Numbered from the stretch's first letter, positions 32,787-44,839 are shown. The stretch is DNA of 64,000 nucleotides from Siphonodentalium dalli (GCA_032622095.1 CP136062.1:135258960-135322959), one strand, 5' to 3'. Notes: a model not told the origin generated them from the letters alone. A program made the numbers and translations.

Positions 32787-33018
32787 AATTTCTTATGTGA
32801 TTAACCAATAGGATTGCGCTGTGTTATGTGAACAGAAGCACAACACGATCAGTATCTTGTTTACGTGCACCGTCGTACGTCTTGACGACAATATACTATT
32901 TACGAGCTGATTATGTTTGGCATATGAACAAAACTATATATATTTTAATATTCCTTCTGTTGATGGAAATTTTAACAAATATGAATATTTCTGTAACGAA
33001 CGCCGCCCGTGCCTTTCA

Positions 33019-33800
33019 GGCTCATCTACCGATTCACAGAATCTCACTTTTTCTTTTATCTTATGAACATAGTCCAACAAGATGCATTATCTTGACTTTC
33101 CTGCTGATGTCCATATATATACATTAGGGTCTTGTTGTGTAGGTTGCGTACAAGAGTGAGATTCCGATACATCTGCTTGTGTTTGTTTGTGTTAGTTTAT
33201 TTTCTATCCATAAAGCCCCAATTTTGTTGAGAATTTGTTTTGATGTTTGTCGATTTGATTTGTTCTGATAGCGTCCATGCCATATGGTCATTTGCAATGA
33301 AAAATGTTTGATCCAGTCTTTTTCGCCCCTTGTAGCTTGTGTGTGATTATCACATATCTATGTGTTTTTGAAGTAATTCGTGAGTTGCAATGGCATCGTT
33401 ACTAGTACATTTCATGTATGGTTTCTTTCCTTCAGTTGAAACACATTTGAATCAAAATGGCACCCCATGAGTTAATCTGCGTCTGGGATCCCCCACCGAC
33501 ACTAATTTGGGTATATATAATAACTGCAATGGCCTTATAGGTTAATCAAGTATTAGTGCTGTTCTGCTAATCGTTGGTCCATAGATGTCTGACTGATATT
33601 ATGTATGACACTCAACAACATATATAGTCTTATTATACAAAAGTACAATAAATCGCGTATTTAAATGCGACTAACCCTATGCATGGTGGCGTGGTGTGGG
33701 ATCGGTACAGAAAAGTATTTGCTTAAAAAGCATGTTCTGAGACAGTTGATAGTTGTCTGAAGTCCCCTGAGGCAACCACAGGTATTAGGCACAATTTTCT
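33019..33800. other. No gene recognised
   Basis: Ordinary AT-rich sequence; no repeat boundary seen. The Pif1-like fragment follows. Confidence 0.3.
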
Positions 33801-33859
33801 TTTAATTTGATGAAAAAATATTTATATTTTTGGCCAAATTTATTTTTGGCCGAATACCT

Positions 33860-34090
33860 GTGGAGGCAACCACTTGCATACCGCCGAATGGTTGTTTACG
33901 ACCACGTACTTCCCGGTTGAGAGTTTCCACGAGCTCAAGGGTTCTTTCGGACAGGATGCCAATCTCGTCCGAGATAAGAGTGTCTGCATTTATAATCCGT
34001 TCTTTCGCGTTAACGAAACAACCGTCATGTTTCATTGGGCACCATGGCCTAGTACCAAACTTGCTATTTCCGTCGCTGAAGTTACCGTCA
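33860..34090 (-). pseudogene. Pif1/Helitron-type helicase fragment
   Basis: The minus-strand frame reads ADTLISDEIGILSERTLELV, then LNREVRGRKQPFGGMQVV. This is the Walker B region (DE) and the following block of Pif1-family helicases (usual form LIIDEISMLS...FGGxQVxxxGDFxQLPP). The sequence leaves the family right after QVV: AST replaces the SGDF block and no QLPP follows. The P-loop block is not seen upstream either. In animals such fragments mostly come from Helitron RepHel ORFs; a decayed host Pif1-like gene is the alternative. Non-functional. Confidence 0.65.
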
Positions 34091-34099
34091 CCTCTTTGT

Positions 34100-36545
34100 C
34101 GGTACTATAGTGGATACTGTAATCTCCTTAAATACAGGACGATATTCGTAATACATACTATATAACGAAGAAATCTATTTCAACACAATCTAATTTCATT
34201 TTTGGAAATTTGCAGTCTCCAGAGTCATGAGTTGGAACTCAATTGAAGCAGTTATAACTATGACTGAATTTTTTTGGATCTATAAGGTAGCAGCCATGAC
34301 GGACATGACAAGTGACAACGAATTTACACAGAATACGATTAAGCACAAACGGCATTTTTTACATTGTAAATATAGCCCTTGGATCATAGATTATTTTATT
34401 TAAAATAATGGAATACATTTATCATTAAATCAACTCAATAGTATGGGTGAGGTCTGCAAATTACCAATTTTACAACATACCAGGGACGTGGCGACAGGGG
34501 TTGGTGCCCCACAACTTTGGTCAAAATATTCAACAGTTGGAAATGTTATGCCAGTTACAACCTCAGCTGGAAATTTTACACCACGTATAGGTTGAACTTA
34601 TTTTTATTTCTTGACATTTCAACCAGTAATTAGTTGTACATTTTTTTATTTTACATCATCTAGCATCTATTCTTTGTCAAAATTTTAGTCTGAAATGGCC
34701 ATCAGTTGGAAATTTTCCAACGTTATTGTCAGGTTGGAGATTTCCATCAGATGAAAGGCTTGAGGTACCAGTTGGAAAGTTCGAACCCAATGTGGGGTGC
34801 AAATGGATTGTTCTGTTTCCATGGATGCATTTGAAAATGTTAAGCTGTACACACAACTCCCTTCCTACAAAGTACCGCACTAAAATACACAACTTAGATC
34901 ATAACTTTATTAACATAAACAACGTTAGGAGGCATACTCAATATACTATTTTATACAATCAAACGAGCTACATTGTGTGGCGATGAATCTGATTAAGTGC
35001 AGGTTCCATAGTCTGGCAAGATTATTTCCTGTGTGGATACCATCGGCGAGCAATGAACTTTGTATCTGCATTACACTACTGGGCTAGTTGCTTTCTTGTG
35101 TGGAACCAGCAGTACTGGTTGATCTTACTAGTTTTGGACATGACGTTGAGTTCAGTCATTCAGATGTCGGTTCAGATATTTGATATATCTCTGAGATATT
35201 TGATATATCTCAACAACAGACTGCTGTAATGACGAGGACGCGGCGTCGGTTCTTTCTCGTCCAACTGACGAAACTCATGAGTGGGCACTCTATGTGGAGG
35301 ACATGTGTGACTTCATTTACAGTTATGGTGTTCTTCGTTGTCTGCAACAGGTTGTCGACGGACTTTTTAATCTTGCGTCGTTGCGGAGATATATGTATTT
35401 GCCGAGTCTCGGCGTTAGATTGCATGTTCATAACCACAGTAGGGCGGACTATTTGTCGATCTGCAGATGCTATTCTTTAAATAGTTCTTCAAGTCATCTG
35501 CCGTTTCTATCAGTAACCACGACGAATGGAACCGGTTACTGAGCATCTATAGCCCGCTCTTTCCGCTCCAACTTAGCGATGTATTTTATCAACCAATTCA
35601 TCTCAAAATCGGAAAATTATAGTCAAGACCTATTGGAAGACAGAGCATGACACGGAACTATAACTTTTGAATAATTTGCTGTTATAATTCACAAAAGTAC
35701 GAGTGAGATAATTTGTACGGCCTCCGACAAAACTGTATAGTAGATTCACTGTTCCGTCCGACGTCCAAAACAAATAATTTCCATCTCCCATTCCCAGTTT
35801 TGAAATAATCGTTTCGTCTTCCGGATTCCGACTGAAGAATTGTAGATGGCGATGAGTCACTCGGAAATATTGTGAAAAATGTTTTAAACTCCGATAAATT
35901 GGCGACCGGAATAATTTTATCGCTTCAGAGTTGTAGATGGATGAGTTGTTAATAAAACAGGTGCCGTATGTCCCGTTTTTGTGTGATTTGAGTGCGTTTA
36001 TCGAAATCTAATTTGGGAGGGACTTTATGTCCAGTAACTGTAGATTGAAGTGGTTTCAAAATAGAATCTGATCACTTGTAAAGTGTGTTTTGCCAATGCT
36101 ATAGGTTGTTTTGTCTTGGACATGCATGTGTATCAGTTGTTTTAGCTATGATAAAATCAATCCAATGTCACTTGAGCAACACGAAGTTTGGAACTAGTAA
36201 TTGGCTCAATTAGGATGTTAGCCATGACCGTTTAAAAGGCTACAAAAATTGATATCGTTTCAACCATATTGTTTGTAGAGTAACTGGGCTGAAACATTAC
36301 ACTTTATTTTATAGAGGGTTAGCGGGTACCCATAACGTTTAGCGTTAGTTCGCGTGGACAAGAAACTGAGCAGCTTGGTCGGAAATGCGGCTATATGTTC
36401 CATTATGTCTACATTACAAATCCTATTATATATATAATTTTACCGACAGATTGTGGCTTTCCATGATGTATTGATATCCACTAAACGAATTGGTCTATCT
36501 TCTTTCAAAACATTCCTGGTCACAAGAGAAACACTGTTGTCGGTA
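34100..36545. other. No gene confirmed
   Basis: Around 35165-35215 there is a short tandem repeat (GATATTTGATATATCTC twice). A minus-strand frame at 35210-35437 has a basic stretch followed by a weakly hydrophobic one, which I could not assign. The rest is unremarkable. Confidence 0.3.
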
Positions 36546-36549
36546 AGTG

Positions 36550-36577
36550 ATCTCTATCTATCTATCTATCTATCTAT
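36550..36577. repeat. (CTAT)n microsatellite
   Basis: About six to seven uninterrupted CTAT units. Confidence 0.95.
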
Positions 36578-36599
36578 ATGTTTCTCCTAACCTTCATCA

Positions 36600-38035
36600 T
36601 GTTGAAGTTTTAAAGAATGCCATCATCACTTTGTGTGCAACTTGAATCTCGTTCAATATCGACCACCCGATGTTCAATTTAAGGTTTTATTTGCGTTTGC
36701 GATCAAAATATGTGCGAGCAAAATACGCGTCGTGATAAAAAAAAATCCGACATTGGTCATTGTGGACTCCGGTCTGGAAACATAATTCGTTGAAGGATGG
36801 GTTACCAATTTACGAGGGGCAGAACTAATTTGGTACGAAACTTTCAAGGCGCCCGTAAACAAAGTTGGTGGTAAACTAAGTTTCATGGATGCGGAAATCA
36901 AACTTATAGTACTTGCTCACTGTTGTCACACGCTGTGGTTGAAAATTGTAGAGCAGTACATCAAATTATCATTTCTAATTCGATTTACTCTTAATAAAAA
37001 GTAGTTAATTGCCAGAAGTTAATGTGAATTCTTTTTAACTTCTCATACTTTTTTTATTATTACCAAAAGATGACAAATTAAACAAGGAACGCTCTTTGTT
37101 GTGAAATGATTAGAGACCCGTTCTGATTATTCTTATTCTCCGCGTACATATTTGTCGTGTATCGGCCTGTTTAGATACCCGTAACCTGATGAGAGCAAAC
37201 ATTAGTTGATTTGATGCCTGAACATTGTATGTCGTTTTAAGAGCTTAACACAAGCACGCCTGCAGGCATTTGTACATTCGAACACCAAAATATTGTATAT
37301 ACCCTGGTAAGATTTCACTCACTAAACTATCGAATACCAGTTGAACAGGGTTCCTGACCCAGATCTTCTTAATCAGAAAGAACGTGTAACAGTAAAACTG
37401 TTGTAGGAGAGAATTGGGAGATTAATTCAATCTTGTCCTCAAAATGAGATTTATCAAACTGTATTACTTTACAAGACCGAATGTTCTAAATTACAAGCGA
37501 TTTACCTCTCTTAACAAACGCACGTTCAGAAACCTTTCGTTGCTGTTAAAACATGACGAAATATCGTTATGCGCTCCTGATGCCAAATATAGAATGTACC
37601 CATAGAAGCCGAGAGTACCAATTTGTCACCACGAGTGGAATTGTGGTTTTAACCACGAGCCTTATTAGTGTGACTATTATGGTACCTCATATATTCATGT
37701 ATTTATCACATCCAGCTATTATGTCGAATACTAGGAAAGGTGTAATCAAATCTGAATTCTGTTTCAGGTTGTCGGAATGCTGGCAACATACTTCGTGATC
37801 ATGGTTCAGTTTCACCAGACGAATACAGGCAGGGGTCGATGTTCCATCAACGTTACCGATACTACGTGATCCACTATACCAGCAGACGAATGCACAAAAT
37901 ACACAGTACACGTGTACAACAAAACTTCCTTGGCGAGAATACCAGATAATGTATGACTTCAATTCAACATCGGTCCACACTGCTATTACTGTTTTCAAAC
38001 TTATTATGGATATCCAGTGGAAGATGCATCAGGTG
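36600..38035. other. No gene recognised
   Basis: Contains one isolated AACGCTCTTT (37089-37098), with no obvious MITE around it. An 81-codon frame at 37553-37798 is unassigned. Confidence 0.3.
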
Positions 38036-38040
38036 TTATT

Positions 38041-38625
38041 ATGCCCCCGACTTAAAGTCGGTGGGTATATAGTCGACGTCTCCGTCCGCCCGTACGTCCG
38101 TCCGTACAAACATTTTGCATTATTGTTCAGCAACCGCTGGGCAGATTTAGCTGATATTTGGTATGGTGATATAGCAACATGGGGGAACAGCTACATGCAT
38201 AGCGCGGGTTTCGTCCACCCATTTTCACCAGAGTTATGGTCCTTTTTTTACTTAGAAAATTCAATTTTGTCCGTCCGTACAAACATTTTGCATTATTGTT
38301 CAGCAACCGCTGGGCAGATTTAGCTGGTATTTGGTATGGTGATAGAGCAGCATGGGGGAACAGCTACATGCATAGCGCGGGTTACTTGTCTTTTTGGGTT
38401 TCCAGATGATAGTGTGAGCTTTGGTGGTACGATTGCAAATCCCGTATTTTTGTGGATCAGTTATATGAAAATACATGTCAAGTGCGAATTTGGGTATGAT
38501 CTGATGATTTTTGCCAGAGTTATGGCCCTTTTTTTTCAACTTAGAAAATTTGAATTTTCGATTGTTTTTGGATTTCCGGATGGCTTGTTTTGGGGTTTCC
38601 GCGTCCATGCTTAATCCGAATTGCT
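38041..38625 (+). repeat. GCCCCCGACTTAAAGTCGG-type repeat with internal 173-bp duplication
   Basis: It begins with an inverted CCCCCGACTTAAAGTCGGTGGG and TATATAGTCGACGTC, then TCCGTCCGTACAAACATTTT at 38097 and again at 38270. The duplicated block includes GCAACCGCTGGGCAGATTTA and GGGGAACAGCTACATGCATA. The repeat is related to 41098-42010. It is a dispersed, non-coding repeat; open frames within it are artefacts. Confidence 0.75.
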
Positions 38626-38639
38626 ACGGTCGGGGGCAA

Positions 38640-38990
38640 ATGCCACGCGACAGCGTACCTCTTGTTTGTTCAAGTCGTCGTGTTTATTGTCGCGGAATGC
38701 ACTGTTAGTATATATCAGCGGTATAAATTGCTAAACTAATTGCACATTTTACAACGGGAGCAAACACTGCTAGATGTTAAACACCTGCAGTTGTAGCATG
38801 TACATATGTGCAAGAGACTTTCAGCGGCGGTATATATCTATACATATGGTCTGGTGCTGGCCACGAAGACAGTCGAACACTAATGCGAGAAGACAAATTT
38901 CACTGTCGGTGCCATGACCTACATGTAAAGGAGTGGGATTATAAAGTTTCCTCAAAACGTTATAGGAGAGTCTGAATATTTGGGCCCGAT
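38640..38990. other. No feature recognised
   Basis: No open frame or repeat structure that I can support in this 350-bp gap. Confidence 0.3.
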
Positions 38991-38994
38991 TGGA

Positions 38995-39075
38995 GAGGTG
39001 TTGAAATGAAAAAAAAGTAACCCGGGCTGCTCGAACAGCCCGGGTTACTCTTTTTTTTCTTCATTTCAACACCTC
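38995..39075. repeat. 81-bp inverted repeat
   Basis: GAGGTGTTGAAATGAA, an A-run, and GTAACCCGGGCTG are mirrored after CTCGAA by CAGCCCGGGTTAC, a T-run and TTCATTTCAACACCTC. There is one small bulge. It is a very stable stem that could be a minimal foldback element. Confidence 0.9.
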
Positions 39076-39079
39076 TTGT

Positions 39080-40285
39080 GCGCGATTAATCTTTTTCGGA
39101 CCAATTTGCAGCCCACCTCGGATATATTTAACTGATTTTAGTTTCCCAGCACTACCTTGTAATGACGTGTCGAGCACAATCATTGAATGTATTTCCACAC
39201 TATGGTAAAAGTTGAGAATCAAGTACTGAGGAGAAACCTCAGTAACATTGACAATCACCAGTGGTTCGTCACTTTTGTTTTGGTTTCTGGATCTCTTTGC
39301 CAAATGACAAATGAAAACTTCGATGACTAGCCCAGCAGCAGCATCGGACTACACTTATGGTCGGCCCAAATAGTTATAAATTTCTGTAGCGACGACCTAA
39401 CGTTAAGCATAGTATTACATATAATATCCTCACGGTACCCCCACCCCGAGACAGGCAGACAGGCGTAAACTGAATTATATTGGAACAACCAACAATCAAT
39501 ACAGATTTAAAAGAAATGACACTATAGCACACGCCATTGCACAGGAAATAAAATTGCAAACTTCAGGAACAATTGAATGCAACATATAATGGAAATATAA
39601 CCTGAACATTGTGAAGAGGCGTGACTAGCCGATAGATTGAGCCCAGACAACCCAGCCACCCGTAGTGACGCAATGTAGGACTGAAGTGAACCATGCGCTA
39701 AGCACGTTGGTGCTTCGCGCGATACGGCTTACCTAGTATCACCACGTTTACCGCACCACGCCTCATGCGATACACCCACATCAAATGTAGTACCATATTA
39801 GGTGACACTTACCCATCGCAGTGGGAAAGTGAACCTATTGTACTCCTTGTCCACAACATGTTTCAATGTAAGAGCATGCAGCGACCGGCGAGAGATAACT
39901 CGACTACACGGGGGATATTGCGGTGTATTGATTTAGAGTTGTGCCTCTTGGTTCTGCGTGTAAATTTGCTACTGATACGATAATATTCTCCTCGGCTTCC
40001 GGGAACAAACAACATCAATGTAACTATATATTTTGCTGTCTCGTTTGAATGGAGTTTCATATAATTTTGTCAAATACTATTCAAGTTATCATCCGCACAA
40101 TAAAATAATCAAAGTCGAAAATGCGTTATAACTCCGTCAAAAATGGTCGGACCGGACCCAAATTCGAACTCGATCGGGCCATTCTGATATGAAAGCAACA
40201 TACCACCCTATCTTTTAAAGCTATTACCTACAAAATAGCAGCTGGTGTATACCGCTTTATATGGCGTTCTCTATGCAATTAATAG
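39080..40285. other. No gene recognised
   Basis: Frames of 60-80 codons only, without motifs. Confidence 0.3.
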
Positions 40286-40289
40286 CGTT

Positions 40290-40630
40290 TTTTCTGGGCG
40301 TTCCAAAACCGCGGGCCGATAATGAGAAGGTCTGTTCATTATCGGCCCACCAACTGACCGGAAGATATATCTAGTTTAAGGTCACGCGAAATAACGTCCC
40401 TCAACATCCGACTTACAGTGTTTATATCAAGAAAATAATTGAAAGATTTACTATATTTTCCCGACACTATCAGGGGGAAGTCTGGAAAAAAAATTGCACA
40501 TATAGGGCCCAAAAAGTTTTGTTCCGACCCCGAGGGACCCACCACCCCATTTGTGCAAAAAACATATTTTTTTCCTCCAAAATGTTGGGGACCCACCATC
40601 ACTTTCTCATGTTTTTATCAAAATTTCAGA
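40290..40630 (+). repeat. Dispersed repeat with TTCATTATCGGCCC hairpin
   Basis: AATAGCGTTTTTTC, then CGGGCCGATAATGAG pairing with TTCATTATCGGCCC, then CTGACCGGAAG and AACATCCGACTTAC. The same order appears at 42885-43100. It continues into a GAGGGACCCACCACCCC segment related to 17745-17880. Confidence 0.7.
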
Positions 40631-40816
40631 GTTTTTTTTAGCCGTTCTTCAATAACTGTGTTAACTGCCTTTCAATCCCATTCCACTATCATTTTTTGGT
40701 GCAAACTCTTGCTGTGTACCATTAAGACTCAAGCAATAACATGCTTAATTGGTAAACACAGATCAGCAAAAACGAAAAATAAACTGTATTTCCAGGTGTT
40801 TCCTGGTGTTTTCAGT

Positions 40817-40874
40817 ATCTAACAACAATAATAAAGCATTGTGTATACACAATGCTTTATTATTGTTGTTAGAT
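40817..40874. repeat. Perfect 58-bp palindrome
   Basis: ATCTAACAACAATAATAAAG with CATTGTGTA is followed directly by its exact reverse complement, centred between 40845 and 40846 (TGTATACA). No mismatch and no spacer. Confidence 0.95.
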
Positions 40875-41097
40875 ATGTACACTATATGTCACAAATCGCC
40901 CTAGACCCCATTACAGCCTTAATATATCGAGTGGGTTGTGTATGACAGAGAACACTGGCCAGTGTAAATAGTGGTAAACAGGTCAGGGGTTCCACAATTA
41001 TTTGTGCATGACCAAAGAACTCTTTAGTCTTATCCACCGGGGTGGGGTGGGGGAGGGGAATTGTTTGGTTAGGTATACACCTAGATATAAGGTTATT

Positions 41098-42010
41098 ATA
41101 TCCCCCGATATTAGTCGGCGGGTATATAGTTGACGTCTCGAGCCGTCCGTGCGTCAGTCCATACAAACATTTTGCATTATAACTCAAGAGTCGGTTGTCA
41201 TATTTTGATGCCCTATGGCATGGTGACAGACCAGAAATGGGGAACGAATATGCATAATATCACGGGTTGTGACCATCAATGACTACCAGAGTTATGGGCC
41301 CTGTTCGACTTTATGAAATTCAGTCCGTACAAACTTTTTGCAATATAAGTTAAAGGTACTCAATCCGAACAGATGGTCCCCATCTCAACAGATTCCAACA
41401 ACAACAATCCGATCAGAGGGTCCTATATTACTATTTCTTTGGCTTTGGGGGTAAAAAATATTTGATTCGAGTCGAGGAACCCATCAAACAAAGCTCAGAG
41501 TTATTAGATATTGATTTTTGAAATTTGTTATATTCTCGAGATGAGTACTAATAATTGCCGTCAATTTCGTAACCTGCTCGAGATGTGTACACCAAAACAC
41601 TATTCAAACAGACAAGGATGGATAACTCTAAAATCAAGTGGTAATAATAACGCAATTTTGACTGAGTTCTGGGCCAGAAAGTATTCCCGATAATGAAAAA
41701 TAATAGATTTCTAAAATCGATATCTAACAAATCTGAGCTTTGATGGGTGACTTCCTCGACTCGAATCAAATATTTTTGACCCCCGAAGCCATTGAAATAG
41801 TAATTGAGAGGAGTTTTATCGGATTGAGTACCTTTAAGTGTCGGTTGTCGAATTTTGATGTGGTTTGGTATGGTGATAGACCAAAATGATAGGGGAAGGA
41901 TGTATGCACATATTACTGCATATCACAGTTTCGCCTATCAATGCATACCAGAGTTGCCGGCCTTGTTCCATCCGTAAACACGTTTTGCATTATTATAACT
42001 CAACCATGGG
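41098..42010 (+). repeat. CCCCCGATATTAGTCGG-type repeat, second locus, interrupted
   Basis: Related to 38041-38625: CCCGATATTAGTCGGCGGG, TCCATACAAACATTTTGCAT, GAGTCGGTTGTC and ACCAGAGTTATGG. The block starting at the TCCGTACAAAC word is present twice; the second copy (about 41330-42000) is split by the TTAA-flanked MITE at 41354-41833, and reads ATATAAGTTAA joined to GTGTCGGTTGTCG when the insert is removed. Confidence 0.75.
41354..41833. mobile_element. TTAA-flanked MITE of a different family (480 bp)
   Basis: TTAA at 41350-41353 and 41834-41837. Both ends read AGGTACTCAATCCGA inward. Long inverted arms of about 190 bp share ATATTTGATTCGAGTCGAGG, AAGCTCAGA and TTAGATAT-GATTTT. It shares the TTAAAGGTAC start with the other MITEs but not their interior, and it lacks the AAAGAGCGTT pair. 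It is non-coding. Confidence 0.9.
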
Positions 42011-42179
42011 TTAAGTATCCAGAACGCTATTACGGTGGTCCACTGAAAAGTGGGCCGGGATCCTGTGAAATCCAGAATGTTGCTAAATCTGAGGCTAGAG
42101 AGTCACTATAGCTGCATATATAGCCCTATACCAACAATCATGGTACTAACATGCTTACAAACAACATTACATGGTCAGT

Positions 42180-43860
42180 ACTTGTAAATTGTTTGAAATA
42201 AAACCATTTTGGAAAAAATTTACAAGCACGATTTTTTCGGCCTCTGGATCACCCACCCACCCCGGCCCTATATATTTTGCAGACTCCCCCAGTGGGTTTA
42301 TGATTGGAAATGACGCTATATGGTTGAGTTATTGTCTCGAGCGTAAATATGCATTAATAACTTCAGCTGTCTATCTCTCGTCGTTTGTTTTGCTTTGTCT
42401 TTTCGAGACTACATATCAGCTGGAAAGTCTGAATGAACATCCACGCGCACCTAGTTTCATGGCGGATGCCACATTTCACGACAATTCACATGCACTACAA
42501 ATGATTGTTAACTTACCAGTACATGTATATATAGTGTTAAAGTTTAATTGAGTTAGTGTTCAAATTATATTAAATTTAAGTGTTATTGGAAATAGTTGTG
42601 TTCTGTTGGAAATATATTTTTCTCCTATTCTTAATCTACTTCATTATTCCACCACTGAATCCTCAATTGGATCATATGTCGACATATGTGGTAATAATAG
42701 TAATAACACGATCATATCGGGCTTTGTTGTTTATTAACGCCATCTGGAATTAGCAACAGCCCTCGGGCCGCTAATAGGCCATTGGACTGTTAGTCATTCC
42801 AGTCGGTCGTTAATAAACTATAACTCCCCCAAAAGTCATGTTATTGTTATATTTTATTACCGCTTTATATGACGTCTCGAGGCTATTAATAGCGTTTTTT
42901 CGGGGCATCGAAATAGCGTATTGTTACCAAAATCGCGGGGCGATAATGAGAATCTCGGTTCATTATCGGCCCGCCGCCCGGAAACTGACCGGAAGTTATA
43001 TCTAGTTTATTATCACGCGAGTTAAGTCCCTTCAACATCCGACTTACCGTGTTTATGTCAAGAAAATAATGGAATGATGTACCATATTTTCCCGACCCTG
43101 TAGTGGTATTATGATTGGAAATCACGCTATATGGTTGAGTTATTGGCTCAAGCGTAAGTATGCATTAATAGTTTTAGCTGCAAAACTCTCATCGTTTTTC
43201 ACTCGTCTTCAATGTTGTTTTTTTCCTCCTATTTCGAGACTCCTTGTCAGCTGACAGGTCTGAATGAACATCCACTCGCATCAATTGTCATGACTTGAGC
43301 CACATTTCATGACAGCACACTTCGCATGCACTACAAGTAGTGTTAAAGTTTAATTCAGTTAGTGTTCAAATTATACTGAATTTAAATGTTCTTGTAAATA
43401 TCTATCTCTTAATCAACTTCATTACTCCTCTGAATCCTCAATTGGTCAAATGTCCAAATATGTGGTAATAATAGTAACAACATGTTAAATATTTTAGCAT
43501 CGGGTAGAATGATGTATTAACGGCCCTCTGGAATGATTAACAGCCATCGGGTCTTATTCTTGGAAATATCTATCTCTTAATAAACTTCATGACTCCACTG
43601 AATCCTCAAATTGGTCAAATGGCCAAATATGTGGTAATAATATTAATTACAATTTAAATATGATCGCATCGGGTATTATGGTTTATTAACGGCCCTCTGG
43701 AATGTTTAACAGCCCTGTGGCCTATTAGCGGTCCTCGACTTCGTCTCGGGCAGCTAATATGCCTTTGGGCTGTTAAAATTCCTGTCGGGCCGTTAATAAA
43801 CCATGACGCCTTAAAAATCATGTTATTGTTATATTATTTGACAGTTTGAGAGGTCTAAGA
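42180..43860. repeat. Interlaced duplicated repeats
   Basis: The segment 42290-42720 recurs at 43110-43490 (GATTGGAAAT, ACGCTATATGGTTGAGTTAT, CTGAATGAACATCCAC, AATCCTCAATTGG, ATATGTGGTAATAATAG) and partly again at 43560-43800. Between them lies the second copy of the TTCATTATCGGCCC repeat (42885-43100). CGGCCCTCTGGAAT and CGGGCCGTTAATAAAC words mark repeat ends. No coding potential is seen. Confidence 0.75.
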
Positions 43861-43869
43861 TTAACAAAT

Positions 43870-44630
43870 TACTGAGAATAATTTTTTTTTTTTAACTTTA
43901 TGAGGCCAGTCTGATGTTTTTGTGGCGTTATATCCCTCTTTCGACATAGAACATTTTTGCAGCATGTAGAACTTTGTCCGAGCCTGTATTCCTACAATTT
44001 CCGGTCATTTTCTATAGACTTGGCACAGAGGCCGATTGGGCAATTTTGTTTGCAGTTTTTCTCGACTGCCATCGGGGTATCCTTATTCCCATTGGGACAG
44101 CTCACTTCTAGTTTGAATCTTATTTTCTTCCTATGTGCCACACATCATACATGTGAAAATCATTGTGAGTTTAATATTATTACGCCCTTAAAGAACCTCA
44201 CTGACGTCGGACTCAGAACTCCTCCAGTATAACATGTCTTCATCTTTCAGGATGAATTTACATGTACGGACCCAATAATATATATTTTATTCACAACGTT
44301 AAGAGAGAAATGAGAACTTATTTGTGTTTATTGAGGGGGTAAATGCTGCGAAGTCCTTGTCAATAAAAACAGGTGTCACACTGATGACCATTTGTGTCAT
44401 CTCTTAGTCGTTTTCCACCGCCACAGTCTAATGTTTCTCATATGTTTCAGTTCCTTCCATCCAATTGTGACAAACAAGTGACATATCAGGTACCATAATT
44501 GATGGATTGTTTGAATGTTTATTTGCACGAATATACACGACAATGTATGCACTAGATACCAACATATCCTCGAACAGATACGCACATACTGTAATGTGAA
44601 ATAGGTATATAATGTGATTATTTTACTCTG
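43870..44630. other. No gene recognised
   Basis: A 91-codon plus frame (43957-44232) and a 101-codon minus frame (44397-44702) lack recognisable motifs; the latter runs into a repeat. Confidence 0.3.
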
Positions 44631-44830
44631 AAATAAGAAGATAATGGACGCATACCCGTTATTTCGTTTTATGGCGCGGGCCACCCGGGCGAGCGTACAC
44701 ATGAAAAGCCGTGATCTGCTCAGAAAGGCCTCATAATGAGTCGATGTGACAAAAACGCTCTCATTTCAGCACGTTATCGACTCTAAATAAGGCGACTCTA
44801 AGTACATTGGTCCTATGTACAGCCAAAGTG
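44630..44830. repeat. Foldback repeat with GAGTCGAT arms, copy 1
   Basis: The arms ATCTGCTCAG-AAGGCCTCATAATGAGTCGA and, inverted, CACGTTATCGACTCTAAATAAGGCGA pair across 44713-44805. The leader ATACCCGTTATTTCGTTTTATGG (44655-44677) is shared with 52575-52605. Copies are at 52510-52850 and 61740-61935. Confidence 0.75.
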
Positions 44831-44839
44831 TGCCTTTTG

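Larger units (their letters stand above)
31230..32796. mobile_element. Doubled hairpin element inserted in the MITE
   Basis: Two tandem units start at 31230 and 31973 (TATATTTACATACACCT), period 743 bp for the start and 823 bp between the hairpins. Each unit has a 5' domain with an inverted repeat (GTTCATAAACCTATGAAC and its partner about 25-45 bp later) and CGTGACGTCACTT. A variable, AT-rich middle follows, then a 138-nt hairpin at the 3' end. The first unit's middle is rich in GCGAAATA words. Units end ATTTCTTAT. No protein is encoded. I do not recognise the family. Confidence 0.7.
30942..33014 (-). mobile_element. TTAA-type MITE, subfamily 2, split by a 1.57-kb insertion
   Basis: The left half (30942 to about 31229) and right half (about 32797 to 33014) together match the intact copy at 63049-63566. 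Left TTAA is at 30938-30941; the right site has decayed to TTCA (33015-33018). It begins AGATACGGGCGCC, and the right end carries GGCGGCGTTCG when read inward on the minus strand. AAAGAGCGTT occurs near 31166 and 31209. The halves are separated by the doubled element described next, with ATGTG at both junctions as a possible 5-bp duplication. Confidence 0.85.

Noticed and set aside
35210-35437. Minus-strand frame suggestive of a GPCR third loop and TM6
   Set aside because: The basic stretch is followed by only a weakly hydrophobic segment without a recognisable motif, and the opposite strand has an equally long frame.
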